From: Streptomyces umbrinus
Lineage (GTDB): Bacteria; Actinomycetota; Actinomycetes; Streptomycetales; Streptomycetaceae
DNA length: 64,000 nt
Assembly (NCBI RefSeq): GCF_030817415.1
Contig: NZ_JAUSZI010000002.1
Location: forward strand, 558,001-622,000
Direction: 5' to 3'
Shown here: positions 9,605-18,124 of the stretch, piece after piece
Layout of the letters: each line of letters starts with the position of its first letter
Numbering within the stretch: position 1 is the first letter of the stretch
The notes under the pieces: generated by a model
Seen by the model: only the letters and a program-made list of their open reading frames with translations
What the model was told of the DNA's origin: nothing
Databases searched by the model: none
Program-made: the position numbers and the translations under genes

Positions 9605-11374
9605 TCAGGGCAGGGTCCATTTCTGGTTGGTGTTGGCATGGCAGGTCCACAGATGGACCGCGGTCCCGTCGTTCCAGGTGCCGCCCGAGGCGTCCAGGCA
9701 CTTGCCGGACTGCGGATTACGGACCGTGCCGTCCGACTGAGCCGCCCAGCTCTGCGCGCCCGAACCGTTGCACGTCCAGAGCTGGATCCTCGTACCGTCC
9801 GCGGTGCCTGCGTCGGACACGTCCAGGCACTTGCCCAGCGCCCGCAGCGTGCCGTCACCGGAGACCGTCCACCTCTGGGCACCGGATCCATTGCACGTCC
9901 AGATCTGCACCTTCGTACCGTCGGCCGTCTGGGCGTTGTCGATGTCCAGGCACTTGCCGTTCACGCCCTTCACCTCACCCGAGCGGGGGCCGGGCTCCTG
10001 GCCGCCGGCGTGCTTGACGCGGATGTTGCGGAAGGACACGTCGTCGCCGTCGCCGTGGTTCTGGATGCCGACGTGCCCCTGTCTCAGGCTCCGTACCGGG
10101 TCGGTGTTGGTGAAGTCGTTGATCTTCCGGCCGTTGAGGAAGATCTCCAGCCGCTCGCCGGTGACCCGGAGTTCGTAGGTGTTCCACTCCCCCGGCGGAT
10201 TCAGTGCCGCGTCCCGTGCGGCGATGTCCGCCGACTTGAAGCCGTAGACGGAGCCCGTCGTGCGGTCTGCGGCGTCGGTGGCGTCGATCTGGATCTCGTA
10301 GCCGTTGTTCACCGCAGTCCACGGGTCGTCGGATGCCGGGAAGCCGATGAAGACACCGGAGTTGTCGTCCCCGGCCATCCGCCAGTCGAGCTTGAGGGAG
10401 TAATCGCCGGTGAACTCCTGGGAGTTGTACCAGAAAAGCCCCATCCCGCCCACTGAGGTGAGGGTTCCGTCCGCGAGACTGAACTGCCCGGGACCGGCCT
10501 GCTTCCAGCCGCTGGTGGACGAGCCGTTGAACAGTGACGTGTAGCCGGTTTCCGGGCGGCAGTCGGCGTCGGTCATCCCGGAGGCCCAGCGGATGCCGCC
10601 GAGGAGGTGGCGCCGGAAGGCGGGCTCGGCGTACGACTCCTCGGTGTGTCCGCCGCCGGTGTAGAAGGCCCGGCCGCCCTGGTAGTCCTTGCACCAGGCG
10701 ATCGGATGGTCGCCGGACATGTTCCCGCCCGAGTAGCTGGACTCGTCGAGTGAGGCCAGGACGCGGGCGGTGGTGCGCGGATTGGTGCGGTAGTTGTACC
10801 ACTCGTCGGTGCGCTGCCAGGTGCTGCCCAGGTGGGCGGTGGAGTCGTGCGTCCGGTCCTCCACCTTGACCGTGGCGGGCTGAATGGCCGGGTGCGAGTG
10901 GAAGAGTGCGCCTGCCAGACCCTCGTAGAAGGGCCAGTCGTACTCCGTGTCGGCGGCGGCGTGGATGCCGACATATCCGCCGCCGCCCTGGACGTACTGT
11001 TCGAAGGCCGTCTGCTGGGCGGCGTTCAGCACGTCGCCCGTCGTCGACAGGAAGACGACGCTCTTGTACTGGGCGAGGTTGCCTGTCGTGAAGGTCCCCG
11101 CGTCCTCGGTCGCGTCCACGGTGAAGTTGTTCGCGGTGCCCAGGCCGCGCAGGGCCGCGATGCCCTCGTCGATCGAGGAGTGGCGGAAGCCCGCCGTCTT
11201 GGAGAACACGAGGATCTTGTACGCCGGGTCGGCCGCCGCGAGTGGCCGTGCTTCAGCGGTTGCGGAACCGGTGACTGACTGGCCCACCGCTCCGGGCAAC
11301 GCCGCGGCCTGCGGGGTCAGACAGAGCGTGGCGCCCACGAACAGGCCGAGGGCCGCTTTCAGGTAAGTACGCAT
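9605..11374 (-). CDS. Secreted ThuA-DUF1080-ricin (CBM13) protein
   Basis: A 589-residue secreted multi-domain protein. The ATG at 11374 follows GGAGGAG and starts a signal peptide (MRTYLKAALGLFVGATLCL). Domains in order: ThuA-like (about residues 45-265, trehalose-utilisation family, class-I amidotransferase-like fold), DUF1080 / 3-keto-disaccharide hydrolase-type jelly roll (about 275-455, with DDNSGVFIGF and NGYEIQI), then a ricin-type beta-trefoil CBM13 (about 465-589) with the repeated signature IWTCNGSGAQ. ThuA and DUF1080 families are linked to 3-keto-sugar metabolism, so extracellular cleavage of an oxidised glycoside is plausible. It starts 17 bases after the GSDH gene and is co-transcribed with it; its ricin module is nearly identical to that of the partner. 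Confidence 0.88.
   Translation of the reverse strand: MRTYLKAALGLFVGATLCLTPQAAALPGAVGQSVTGSATAEARPLAAADPAYKILVFSKTAGFRHSSIDEGIAALRGLGTANNFTVDATEDAGTFTTGNLAQYKSVVFLSTTGDVLNAAQQTAFEQYVQGGGGYVGIHAAADTEYDWPFYEGLAGALFHSHPAIQPATVKVEDRTHDSTAHLGSTWQRTDEWYNYRTNPRTTARVLASLDESSYSGGNMSGDHPIAWCKDYQGGRAFYTGGGHTEESYAEPAFRRHLLGGIRWASGMTDADCRPETGYTSLFNGSSTSGWKQAGPGQFSLADGTLTSVGGMGLFWYNSQEFTGDYSLKLDWRMAGDDNSGVFIGFPASDDPWTAVNNGYEIQIDATDAADRTTGSVYGFKSADIAARDAALNPPGEWNTYELRVTGERLEIFLNGRKINDFTNTDPVRSLRQGHVGIQNHGDGDDVSFRNIRVKHAGGQEPGPRSGEVKGVNGKCLDIDNAQTADGTKVQIWTCNGSGAQRWTVSGDGTLRALGKCLDVSDAGTADGTRIQLWTCNGSGAQSWAAQSDGTVRNPQSGKCLDASGGTWNDGTAVHLWTCHANTNQKWTLP
9609..9985. repeat. 377-bp ricin-module DNA repeat, copy 1
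   Basis: This stretch encodes the C-terminal ricin module of the ThuA protein and aligns without indels (constant offset 1,787) to 11396-11772 in the neighbouring GSDH gene. About 95% of bases match by eye, including silent positions, which indicates recent duplication or gene conversion. Confidence 0.85.
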
Positions 11375-11391
11375 GGTCGGTCTCCTCCCTC

Positions 11392-14241
11392 CTACGGCAG
11401 GGTCCATTTCTGGTTGGCGTTGGCGTGGCAGGTCCACAGATGGACCGCGGTTCCGTCGTTCCAGGTGCCGCCCGAGGCGTCCAGGCATTTGCCGGACTGC
11501 GGGTTACGGACCGTGCCGTCGGCCTGGGCCGCCCAGGTCTGCGCGCCCGAACCGTTGCAGGTCCAGAGCTGGATCCTCGTACCGTCCGCGGTGCCTGCGT
11601 CGGACACGTCCAGGCACTTGCCCAGAGCCCGCAGTGTTCCGTCGCCGGAGACCGTCCACTTCTGGGCACCGGATCCATTGCACGTCCAGATCTGCACCTT
11701 CGTACCGTCGGTGGTCTGGGCGTTGTCGATGTCCAGGCACTTGCCGTTCACGCCCTTCACCTCACCCGAGCGAGTTGTGCCGCCCGAGGTGGTGAAGGAG
11801 AACTCGTCCACGTCGAAGAGCGCGCCGCTGCCGCCCTTGAAGACGAGGTAGAGGGAGGTGGAGCCGCTGGGCTGGTTGCTCAGGCCGGCCGTCACGTCCT
11901 GGAAGGTCTCCCACCCGCCGGTCACCGGCACGGTCGCCGTGCCGAGCAGGGTGCCGGTCGTGGATCCGGCGCGGACCTCTATGGTGCCGCCCGCGCCCGC
12001 CGAGGAGACCCGGGCGGTGAACTGTGTCGCGTTGCCGAGGGCGTACGGCTGGAAGGAGATCCAGTCGCCGTTCTCGATGTTGCCGACGGTCTTCCCGCCG
12101 TGTGCGGGACCGTGGGAGATGACGTCGACACCGGCGGAGGCGCCGTAGTGCTCGCCCTGCCGGTGGCTGGGCTGGGCGACGTGCTGGTCGTGTGTGGTGA
12201 GCGCGGGCTGGCCGCCGGCGCCCTTGTCGGTGTACTCGGCGTCGATCACGCCGAAGATGTTGGCGTTGGGGTCGTGTTCGCCGTCCGCCAGGGTCTGGAG
12301 CGTGCCGTTGCACCCGGTGGTCGAGGTCTGCGGATGGCCGTGGCTGTCGTGTCCGACGATGAAGGTGACCTTCACTTTGGAGCAGTCGATCGTGCCGTCC
12401 TCGGGGTCGGTCACCGTCACCTTGAACGGGATGGCGTCGCCGAAGTCGTAGATGCTTCCGTCCGAGGGCAGGTCGAGCTTCACCGTCGGCGCGGTGTTCC
12501 CCACCGTGATCTGCACGGAGGCTGTCGCGGACTTGCCGGTGGTGTCCGTGACCTTGAGCGTGGCCGTGTACTGGCCGTTGGTCGCGTAGGTGTGGGAGGG
12601 GTTGGCGGTGGTGGAGGTTGCCCCGTCGCCGAAGGTCCAGGCGTAGCTCAGGGCACCGCCGTCCGGGTCGGTGCTGCCGGCCGAGGAGAACGAGACAGCC
12701 AGGGGCGCCTTGCCCGAGGTGACATCGGCCTTCGCCTGTGCGGTCGGGGCGAGCCCGTCGGTGACGTGCTCGATGCGGTACAGGGCGGAGTTCTCGTCGC
12801 CGCTGAAGTAGCCGGTGCCGTAGTCGAGGACGTACAGGGCGCCGTCGGGGCCGAAGGTCATGTCCATCACCTGGGTGCCGCTCCAGGGGAAGGGGTTGAT
12901 GGACTGTACGGTGCCGTCGGTCCCGGACTCGATGCGCTTGATCCAGCGGCGGCCGAACTCCCCGGCGAAGTAGTCTCCGTCGTACTCCTGCGGGAACTTG
13001 ACCTCGGAGGTGGAGGCGGGGTCGTAGCGGTAGACCGGGCCGCCCATCGGGGACTCCGAGCCGTTGCCGAACTCCGGTACGGATCCGCCGTCGTAGGGGA
13101 TCCAGGCGGGCTGGACGGGAGGCAGGCCGGTGAGGCCGGTGTTGTTCGGTGAACTGTTCGTGGGCGCCGCGCAGTTGAAGGCGGCACCGGAGGCGCCGGT
13201 GGCGAAGTTGTAGTCGATGTAGGCGTCGTTGTCGCCGGTGCAGTACGGCCAGCCGAAGTTGCCGGCCTTGGTGATCCGGTTGAACTCCACCTGCCCGCCG
13301 GGTCCGCGCGTGGGGCTGGCGGTGCCGGCGTCGGGGCCGTAGTCGCCGAGGTAGACAATGCCTGTGGCCTTGTCGACGCTCATACGGAAGGGGTTGCGGA
13401 AGCCCATCGCATAGATCTCGGGGCGGGTCTTCGCGGTACCGGACGGGAAGAGGTTGCCGCTCGGGATCGAGTACGACCCGTCCGCGTTGACCTTGATCCG
13501 CAGGACCTTGCCGCGCAGGTCGTTGGTGTTGGCCGAGGAACGCTGGGCGTCGAAGGCGGGGTTGCGGCTGGAACGCTCGTCGATCGGGGTGTAGCTGTCC
13601 GACGCGAACGGGTTGGTGTCGTCGCCGGTGGACAGGTACAGGTTTCCGGCCGCGTCGAAGTCGATGTCGCCGCCCACGTGGCAGCAGATGCCGCGGGAGG
13701 CCGGCACGTCGAGGATCTTCTTCTCGCTGCCGAGGTCCAGGGTGCCGTCGGTCTTCAGCACGAACCGGGAGAGCCGGTTGACCCCGTCGAAGGGGGCGAA
13801 GTCGGAGGCCGTCCCGTCGGAGGGGGCGTCACCGGCCGGAGTGCTGAGTTTGGGGGCGTAGTAGAGGTAGACGAACCGGTTGGACGCGAAGCCGGGGTCC
13901 ACGGCGACGCCTTGCAGGCCTTCCTCGTCGTGGCTGTATACGTCCAGCCTGCCCGCGACGGCCGTGGTCCCCGCGGCGTTCGTCAACCGGACCGTGCCAT
14001 CACGGGAGGTGTGCAGGACCGAACGGTCCGGCAGCACCGCCAGGGTCATGGGCTCGCCCGTCTCGGCCACACCCTTGGCGAGCGTGACCTGCTGGAACTC
14101 GACGGCGGCCGCTTTGGACCCGGAGGCCGGATCCGCCTGCTGGGCGGCGGCCTGAGGCATGGGCAGCAGACAGCCGAAAGCGCAGGCCACGGCAGTCAGC
14201 AGGTAACGGACACGTCTGTGTCTGAGCGGTTTGTTGCGCAC
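11392..14241 (-). CDS. Secreted GSDH-PKD-CBM6-ricin carbohydrate enzyme
   Basis: A 949-residue secreted protein. The GTG at 14241 starts an N-region rich in Arg/Lys, then a hydrophobic core ending near MPQAAAQQA. Domains in order: glucose/sorbosone dehydrogenase-like six-bladed propeller (about residues 50-430; segments GICCHVGGDIDFD and MGFRNPFRMSVD fit the PQQ-type sugar dehydrogenase fold), PKD domain (about 455-540, with SYAWTFGDGATS), a conserved linker domain found in ThuA-type secreted proteins, a CBM6-like sandwich (about 700-815), and a ricin CBM13 trefoil (about 820-949). It probably oxidises or binds a polysaccharide outside the cell. It is the first gene of an operon with the ThuA-DUF1080 gene 17 bases downstream. 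Exact substrate unknown. Confidence 0.88.
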   Translation of the reverse strand: MRNKPLRHRRVRYLLTAVACAFGCLLPMPQAAAQQADPASGSKAAAVEFQQVTLAKGVAETGEPMTLAVLPDRSVLHTSRDGTVRLTNAAGTTAVAGRLDVYSHDEEGLQGVAVDPGFASNRFVYLYYAPKLSTPAGDAPSDGTASDFAPFDGVNRLSRFVLKTDGTLDLGSEKKILDVPASRGICCHVGGDIDFDAAGNLYLSTGDDTNPFASDSYTPIDERSSRNPAFDAQRSSANTNDLRGKVLRIKVNADGSYSIPSGNLFPSGTAKTRPEIYAMGFRNPFRMSVDKATGIVYLGDYGPDAGTASPTRGPGGQVEFNRITKAGNFGWPYCTGDNDAYIDYNFATGASGAAFNCAAPTNSSPNNTGLTGLPPVQPAWIPYDGGSVPEFGNGSESPMGGPVYRYDPASTSEVKFPQEYDGDYFAGEFGRRWIKRIESGTDGTVQSINPFPWSGTQVMDMTFGPDGALYVLDYGTGYFSGDENSALYRIEHVTDGLAPTAQAKADVTSGKAPLAVSFSSAGSTDPDGGALSYAWTFGDGATSTTANPSHTYATNGQYTATLKVTDTTGKSATASVQITVGNTAPTVKLDLPSDGSIYDFGDAIPFKVTVTDPEDGTIDCSKVKVTFIVGHDSHGHPQTSTTGCNGTLQTLADGEHDPNANIFGVIDAEYTDKGAGGQPALTTHDQHVAQPSHRQGEHYGASAGVDVISHGPAHGGKTVGNIENGDWISFQPYALGNATQFTARVSSAGAGGTIEVRAGSTTGTLLGTATVPVTGGWETFQDVTAGLSNQPSGSTSLYLVFKGGSGALFDVDEFSFTTSGGTTRSGEVKGVNGKCLDIDNAQTTDGTKVQIWTCNGSGAQKWTVSGDGTLRALGKCLDVSDAGTADGTRIQLWTCNGSGAQTWAAQADGTVRNPQSGKCLDASGGTWNDGTAVHLWTCHANANQKWTLP
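11396..11772. repeat. 377-bp ricin-module DNA repeat, copy 2
   Basis: Second copy of the ricin-module repeat, at the 3' end of the GSDH gene. It is a direct repeat of 9609-9985 in the same orientation, so homologous recombination between the two would delete 1,787 bp and fuse the two genes in frame. Confidence 0.85.
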
Positions 14242-14270
14242 AGAGGTCTCCCAAAGTGGGGTGGGATGAC

Positions 14271-14291
14271 GGCAGCCCTCGTCGGGCTGCC
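14271..14291 (-). promoter_or_regulatory. Hairpin in the leader of the GSDH operon
   Basis: GGCAGCCC (14271-14278) pairs exactly with GGGCTGCC (14284-14291) across a 5-base loop, 30 bases upstream of the GTG start at 14241. It could be a leader hairpin, mRNA stabiliser or attenuator. There is no family match to a known riboswitch. Confidence 0.45.
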
Positions 14292-14370
14292 AAGCAGTGC
14301 ACAGGCGCGCGCCGTCGCGCCGTCATGACCGGCCGCGGCTCTATGACCGGTTCATTTCAAGGAAGTTAGC

Positions 14371-14386
14371 GAGCTTTGTTGAGCTC
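14371..14386. promoter_or_regulatory. Candidate operator upstream of the GSDH operon
   Basis: GAGCT-N6-AGCTC is a perfect inverted repeat about 130 bases upstream of the GSDH start, inside a locally AT-richer stretch that probably holds the promoter. No regulator is assigned; the LysR gene ends only 71 bases away on the same strand. Confidence 0.35.
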
Positions 14387-14456
14387 CGTAACCCGTTTCA
14401 CACAAGATCTCGATGCTTTTTCCACGCGCGGGACAAAGTTGGAACGCCAGCAGGCA

Positions 14457-15380
14457 TCAAGCACTGGCCGGCGGCGCGAGCTCGGCCGCGACTTCGACGG
14501 CGATCTCGATGGCCCGGGCGGCAAGTGGTGAGAGGGTACGTCCGGCCCGCCAGTGCAGGTAGATCTCCCGCGGCGGCAGGGAAGGCCGTAGCTCGTGGAT
14601 GCGGAGCCTGTCGTCGGACGGGACGTCGGCGCCGCGGATGGCGAGCCAGGGCAGCACCGCCGATCCCAGGCCCGCTCGCACCATCGACAGCAGGGTGTCG
14701 TTGACCGCGCTGCGGAACACGACCTGTGGACTGGCGCCGCTGCGGGCGACCGCCTGCTCCATCGCGGGCTGGTCGCAGGTCAGCGGCCAGGCCACCATCG
14801 GTGCACCGTCGAGCAGTTCCAGCGGGACCGGGCCTTCGGGGAAGGCGTCGGCGCCTGCCACCAGCAGGTACGGATCGTCGAGCAGTTTGCGGTGCTCGAC
14901 GTCCCCGTCGACGCGGCCGTCGTAGAACAGCAGATCGAGGTCGCCGATCTGCGGCTGCTCCGGCTCCTCCTCGGACAACCTGATGTCGCAGCCGGGGTGC
15001 TCGTCCCGCAGCCGGCGTACGACCGACGGCAGGATCACGTTGGACACGCTCTGGAACGTGCCGATGTCGATCCGTCCGTCCCCCGCCTTGAACCGGTCCA
15101 CGGCGTGGGCCAGTGCCTCCGCCTTCGCCAGCAGTTCACGACCGTGGTCCAGGACCACGGAGCCGAGCGGGGTGAGCCGCACTCGCTTGGGACCACCCGG
15201 CCGGTCGAACACCGCACCGCCGAGGGCCCTCTCCAACACGGCGATCTGCTGGCTCACCGTTGACTGGGTGTACCCGAGGCGGGCGGCCGCCCGGCCGAAC
15301 GAGCCCTCCTCGGCGATGGCGGCCAAGGCCGTCAGATGGCGCAGCTCGACGTCGGTCACACGCTCCACCGTAGCGACCAC
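14457..15380 (-). CDS. LysR-family transcriptional regulator
   Basis: A 307-residue LysR regulator. An N-terminal winged HTH (about residues 10-70, with SFGRAAARLGYTQSTVSQQ) is followed by a periplasmic-binding-protein-like effector domain. The start is taken at GTG 15380; an internal GTG at 15359 (VTDVELRHL) would give a more typical LysR N-terminus. It is divergent from the alpha/beta hydrolase gene with about 75 bases between, and a palindromic site lies in that gap, so it most likely controls itself and the hydrolase/oxidoreductase pair. The ligand is unknown. Confidence 0.9.
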   Translation of the reverse strand: MVATVERVTDVELRHLTALAAIAEEGSFGRAAARLGYTQSTVSQQIAVLERALGGAVFDRPGGPKRVRLTPLGSVVLDHGRELLAKAEALAHAVDRFKAGDGRIDIGTFQSVSNVILPSVVRRLRDEHPGCDIRLSEEEPEQPQIGDLDLLFYDGRVDGDVEHRKLLDDPYLLVAGADAFPEGPVPLELLDGAPMVAWPLTCDQPAMEQAVARSGASPQVVFRSAVNDTLLSMVRAGLGSAVLPWLAIRGADVPSDDRLRIHELRPSLPPREIYLHWRAGRTLSPLAARAIEIAVEVAAELAPPASA

Positions 15381-15392
15381 AATCGCCGCGAG

Positions 15393-15407
15393 CGATCAAA
15401 TTGATCG
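15393..15407. promoter_or_regulatory. LysR-type palindromic operator
   Basis: CGATCAAATTGATCG is a perfect palindrome around a central A, in the gap between the divergent LysR and hydrolase genes. T15396 to A15408 satisfies the T-N11-A LysR box. It is the likely autoregulatory and activating site of the adjacent LysR protein. Confidence 0.65.
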
Positions 15408-15455
15408 AAAACCATCGCTTTTCGCAATGGATTCATGCGCTCTAGCGTGACAGAC

Positions 15456-16307
15456 ATGACCTCACATCAATCTCACGGCGAACAACTCCTCGAGATCAAC
15501 GGCGTCGAGCTGTGCGTGGAGCCCTTCGGTGACCGCGCGGCCCCGGCGATCGTGCTGGTCGCCGGGGCGGCCGCCTCGATGCTCTGGTGGGACGCCGAAC
15601 TGTGCGAACAGATCGCCGCCCGTGGCCGGCACGTGATCCGGTACGACCATCGGGACACCGGCCGGTCGACCTGCTACCCGACTGGACAGCCGGCGTACTC
15701 GTTCAACGACCTGACCCTCGACGTGCTCGGCATCCAGGACGCCCTGGGCATCGAACGCGCCCACGTGGTCTGTCAGTCGATGTTCGGCGGGAGCGGACTC
15801 ATCCTCGGGGTGGACCATCCCGACCGGGTCGCATCGCTGACGTTCGTCTCGACCTCGACCGGGGCCGACGACCTGCCGCCGCCGAGGGACCTGGCCATGC
15901 CGGCCGAGCCGGATTCCTCCGACGCGGCCGCGGTCGTCGAGTACGTGGTCGCCGGCGCGATGGCGTTCGCCGGTGGCTCGCCCTACTTCGACGAGGCCGC
16001 GATCCGCGCGTTGGTCGAACGGGACGTGGCGCGCGCCAGGAACTACGCGTCGACTCTGGTCAACCACTACGCCATCGAGCCCGATGGTCCGGCCCGAGGC
16101 GGCTTCGGCGACATCGCGGCGCCGACGCTCGTGGTCCACGGCGACCACGACCCGTTCCTGCCGCTGCCGCACGGCGAGGCGTTGCGCGACGCGATCCCCG
16201 GTGCGGAGCTGCTGGTCCTCAAGGGGGCCGGACACGACCTGCCGAGGCCGGTGTGGGACGACTTCGTGTCGGCCCTGGTGCGGCACACGGCAGGAGCCCG
16301 CCCATGA
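15456..16307 (+). CDS. Alpha/beta hydrolase
   Basis: A 283-residue alpha/beta hydrolase. I prefer ATG 15456 (MTSHQSHGEQ) over ATG 15435. The fold is supported by the oxyanion region VLVAGAAASMLWWD, the acid-loop motif HGDHDPF and the histidine in GAGHDLP. The nucleophile elbow reads CQSMFGG rather than the usual GxSxG, so both glycines next to the serine are replaced; it resembles the aclacinomycin-methylesterase-type branch otherwise. Its stop overlaps the start of the next gene (ATGA), so the two are translationally coupled. Probably an esterase or C-C hydrolase of a small aromatic or polyketide-like compound, controlled by the divergent LysR. Confidence 0.88.
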   Translation: MTSHQSHGEQLLEINGVELCVEPFGDRAAPAIVLVAGAAASMLWWDAELCEQIAARGRHVIRYDHRDTGRSTCYPTGQPAYSFNDLTLDVLGIQDALGIERAHVVCQSMFGGSGLILGVDHPDRVASLTFVSTSTGADDLPPPRDLAMPAEPDSSDAAAVVEYVVAGAMAFAGGSPYFDEAAIRALVERDVARARNYASTLVNHYAIEPDGPARGGFGDIAAPTLVVHGDHDPFLPLPHGEALRDAIPGAELLVLKGAGHDLPRPVWDDFVSALVRHTAGARP

Positions 16308-17116
16308 ACCGGCTGCGGTCCGCACTCTGGCTGCCCCTCTTCGACGACCTCGCGGACCGCCGGGTGGTTGCGCGTCTCGCAGCCGACGCGGAGGAAGCCG
16401 GGTGGGACGGTTGCTTCGTATGGGATCAGCTGTGCTGGCGGGCGCCGGTCCGACAGGTCGCCGACCCGTGGATCGCGCTGGCGGCGATCACGACCGCGAC
16501 CGAGCGGCTCCGGCTCGGCCCGATGGTGTCACCCCTCGCCCGTCGACGGCCGGCCAAGGTCGCGCGGGAGACCGCGACACTGGACCGGCTCAGCGACGGC
16601 CGCCTCACCCTCGGCGTCGGCCTCGGCAGCGACCGGTTCGCCGGCGAGCTGTCCAGGACCGGTGAGCAGCTCGACGACCGGCGGCGCTGGCAGATGCTCG
16701 ACGAGTCCTTGGCGATCCTGGCCGCCGCCTGGTCCGGCGAGCCGGTGCGCCACCGCGGCGAGCACTACACCGTCGACGACATCGCGTTCCTCCCGCGGCC
16801 GGTTCAGCGGCCCGGCGTGCCGGTGTGGGCCGCCGGATTCCCGGGCAACGCAAAGCCGATCCGCCGGGCCGCCCGGCTCGACGGCTTCTTTCCGGCGAAT
16901 CTCGAGCACCCGGACCAACTCGCCGAGGCCGTCGGCACCCTCACCCAACTGCGCCACGGCGAGATGGCCGCGTACGACATCGCCGTCGGTCTGCCGCTCG
17001 GTGTCGATCCCGAACCGTACGCGAAGGCCGGCGCGACGTGGTGGCTGCCGGAACTGGAACCGGGGGTACGGCTCGACACCGTGCGCGGCCTGCTTCGCGA
17101 CGGCCCAGCGGCGTGA
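16304..17116 (+). CDS. LLM-class flavin-dependent oxidoreductase
   Basis: A 270-residue luciferase-like monooxygenase, probably F420- or FMN-dependent. The ATG at 16304 overlaps the TGA of the hydrolase gene. Family features are the N-terminal LWLPLFDDL strand, WIALAAITTATERLRLGPMV (about residues 50-70), and the DRLSDGRLTLGVGLGSD segment typical of the bacterial LLM fold. The length is slightly below the usual 280-340. With the hydrolase it forms a two-gene, LysR-controlled unit that may detoxify or modify a small molecule. Substrate unknown. Confidence 0.88.
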   Translation: MNRLRSALWLPLFDDLADRRVVARLAADAEEAGWDGCFVWDQLCWRAPVRQVADPWIALAAITTATERLRLGPMVSPLARRRPAKVARETATLDRLSDGRLTLGVGLGSDRFAGELSRTGEQLDDRRRWQMLDESLAILAAAWSGEPVRHRGEHYTVDDIAFLPRPVQRPGVPVWAAGFPGNAKPIRRAARLDGFFPANLEHPDQLAEAVGTLTQLRHGEMAAYDIAVGLPLGVDPEPYAKAGATWWLPELEPGVRLDTVRGLLRDGPAA

Positions 17117-17311
17117 TGACGCGGTCGCGTTGTTCGACTGCGGCTCAGGGTTCGTCCTCGAAAACGGCAGGGTGGGAGCCCTCGATGCCGGCGGCTCCTG
17201 TCAAACTCCGTTGCGGCGCCTCCCCCTCATGGGACTGAAACCTCGCGAGCCGTGGAGCCGCTTCGACTGGCACTACGGGAGCTGCTTCAGGTGGCCCAGG
17301 CCAACGGCCCG

Positions 17312-17614
17312 CTACGGATTCGTGGCCAGCGGATCGAGGAACGTCAGCACGGAGGCGTCCTCTTCGATCAGCGGGGTGAGGGCCGTGTTGAAAGGGCCTC
17401 CGTACGGGGCGTTCAGGTGCGCCTGGAAGGCGTCCTCGTCCCGGTACACCTCGAAGATCCAGAAGGCGCGCGGGTTGGCCGCCCTGGTGTAGACGTCGAA
17501 GGCGAGGTTGCCTTCTTCCTCGCGCACCGTCCGGGCGTAGTCCCCGATCAGGCGGGCGACTTCGCCCTCCGTTCCCTCGCGGGCGGTGAACTCGGCGAGC
17601 AGGGTCTTCTTCAC
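17312..17614 (-). CDS. Antibiotic biosynthesis monooxygenase-family (ABM) protein
   Basis: A 100-residue dimeric alpha+beta barrel protein of the ABM/quinol monooxygenase type. The start MKKTLLAEFTAREG, the RTVREEEGNLAFDVY segment and the WIFEVYRDEDAFQAHL motif match YgiN-like proteins. These act on quinones or polyketide-like substrates without metal or flavin. Decayed sequence on the same strand lies upstream (17648-17860), so it may once have belonged to a longer operon. Confidence 0.85.
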   Translation of the reverse strand: MKKTLLAEFTAREGTEGEVARLIGDYARTVREEEGNLAFDVYTRAANPRAFWIFEVYRDEDAFQAHLNAPYGGPFNTALTPLIEEDASVLTFLDPLATNP

Positions 17615-17647
17615 GGTCTGGTGTCCTTGTCGGTCGTGGGTGGGGCG

Positions 17648-17860
17648 TCAGTCATGGGCGGAGTCAAGGTTCCGGACGACGGCCTTGGCCGGCTTCGCCG
17701 AGCCCTTCTCGGCGAGGACTCGCACTACCTGGCTGGCGGGTGTTGAAGCCCACGTCGCCGGTTGCACTGCGGACGAGTTTGCCGTCGACGCGGAGCGCAG
17801 CGGGGTGGCGGACGCTACGGCCTACGGGGCGAGAGGTGTGGAGGACGGGGCGCGGAACGT
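17648..17860 (-). pseudogene. Decayed gene remnant of unknown identity
   Basis: Two protein-like stretches sit in different minus-strand frames: LRVDGKLVRSATGDVGFNT (about 17745-17815) and VVRVLAEKGSAKPAKAVV ending at a TGA at 17648. A frameshift between them (near 17735) would join them into one C-terminus. I do not recognise the family. The rest of 17861-18124 holds no supportable gene. Low confidence. Confidence 0.3.
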
Positions 17861-18124
17861 CGCCACCGCCACCGGTGGACGGATGCGGACATGCCGGGAT
17901 ACACGTCCAGGTCTCATGAGGGTCTCCTGTGCCGCGGCCGTCCGCGCAACGGTGCCTGCTGCCCCGGCGCCTACGGACCGAGAAGTGACGCCCTGGTCGG
18001 CGTCGTCGTCCACATCGCCTACCAAGGGCGTCATCGATGACATCGAGTGGGCCCGATGATGAGCGCATTCCGGCCGACGCGTCAACGGTTCGACCGGAAT
18101 TGCCCGGCGCCGCCCACCCACCCA

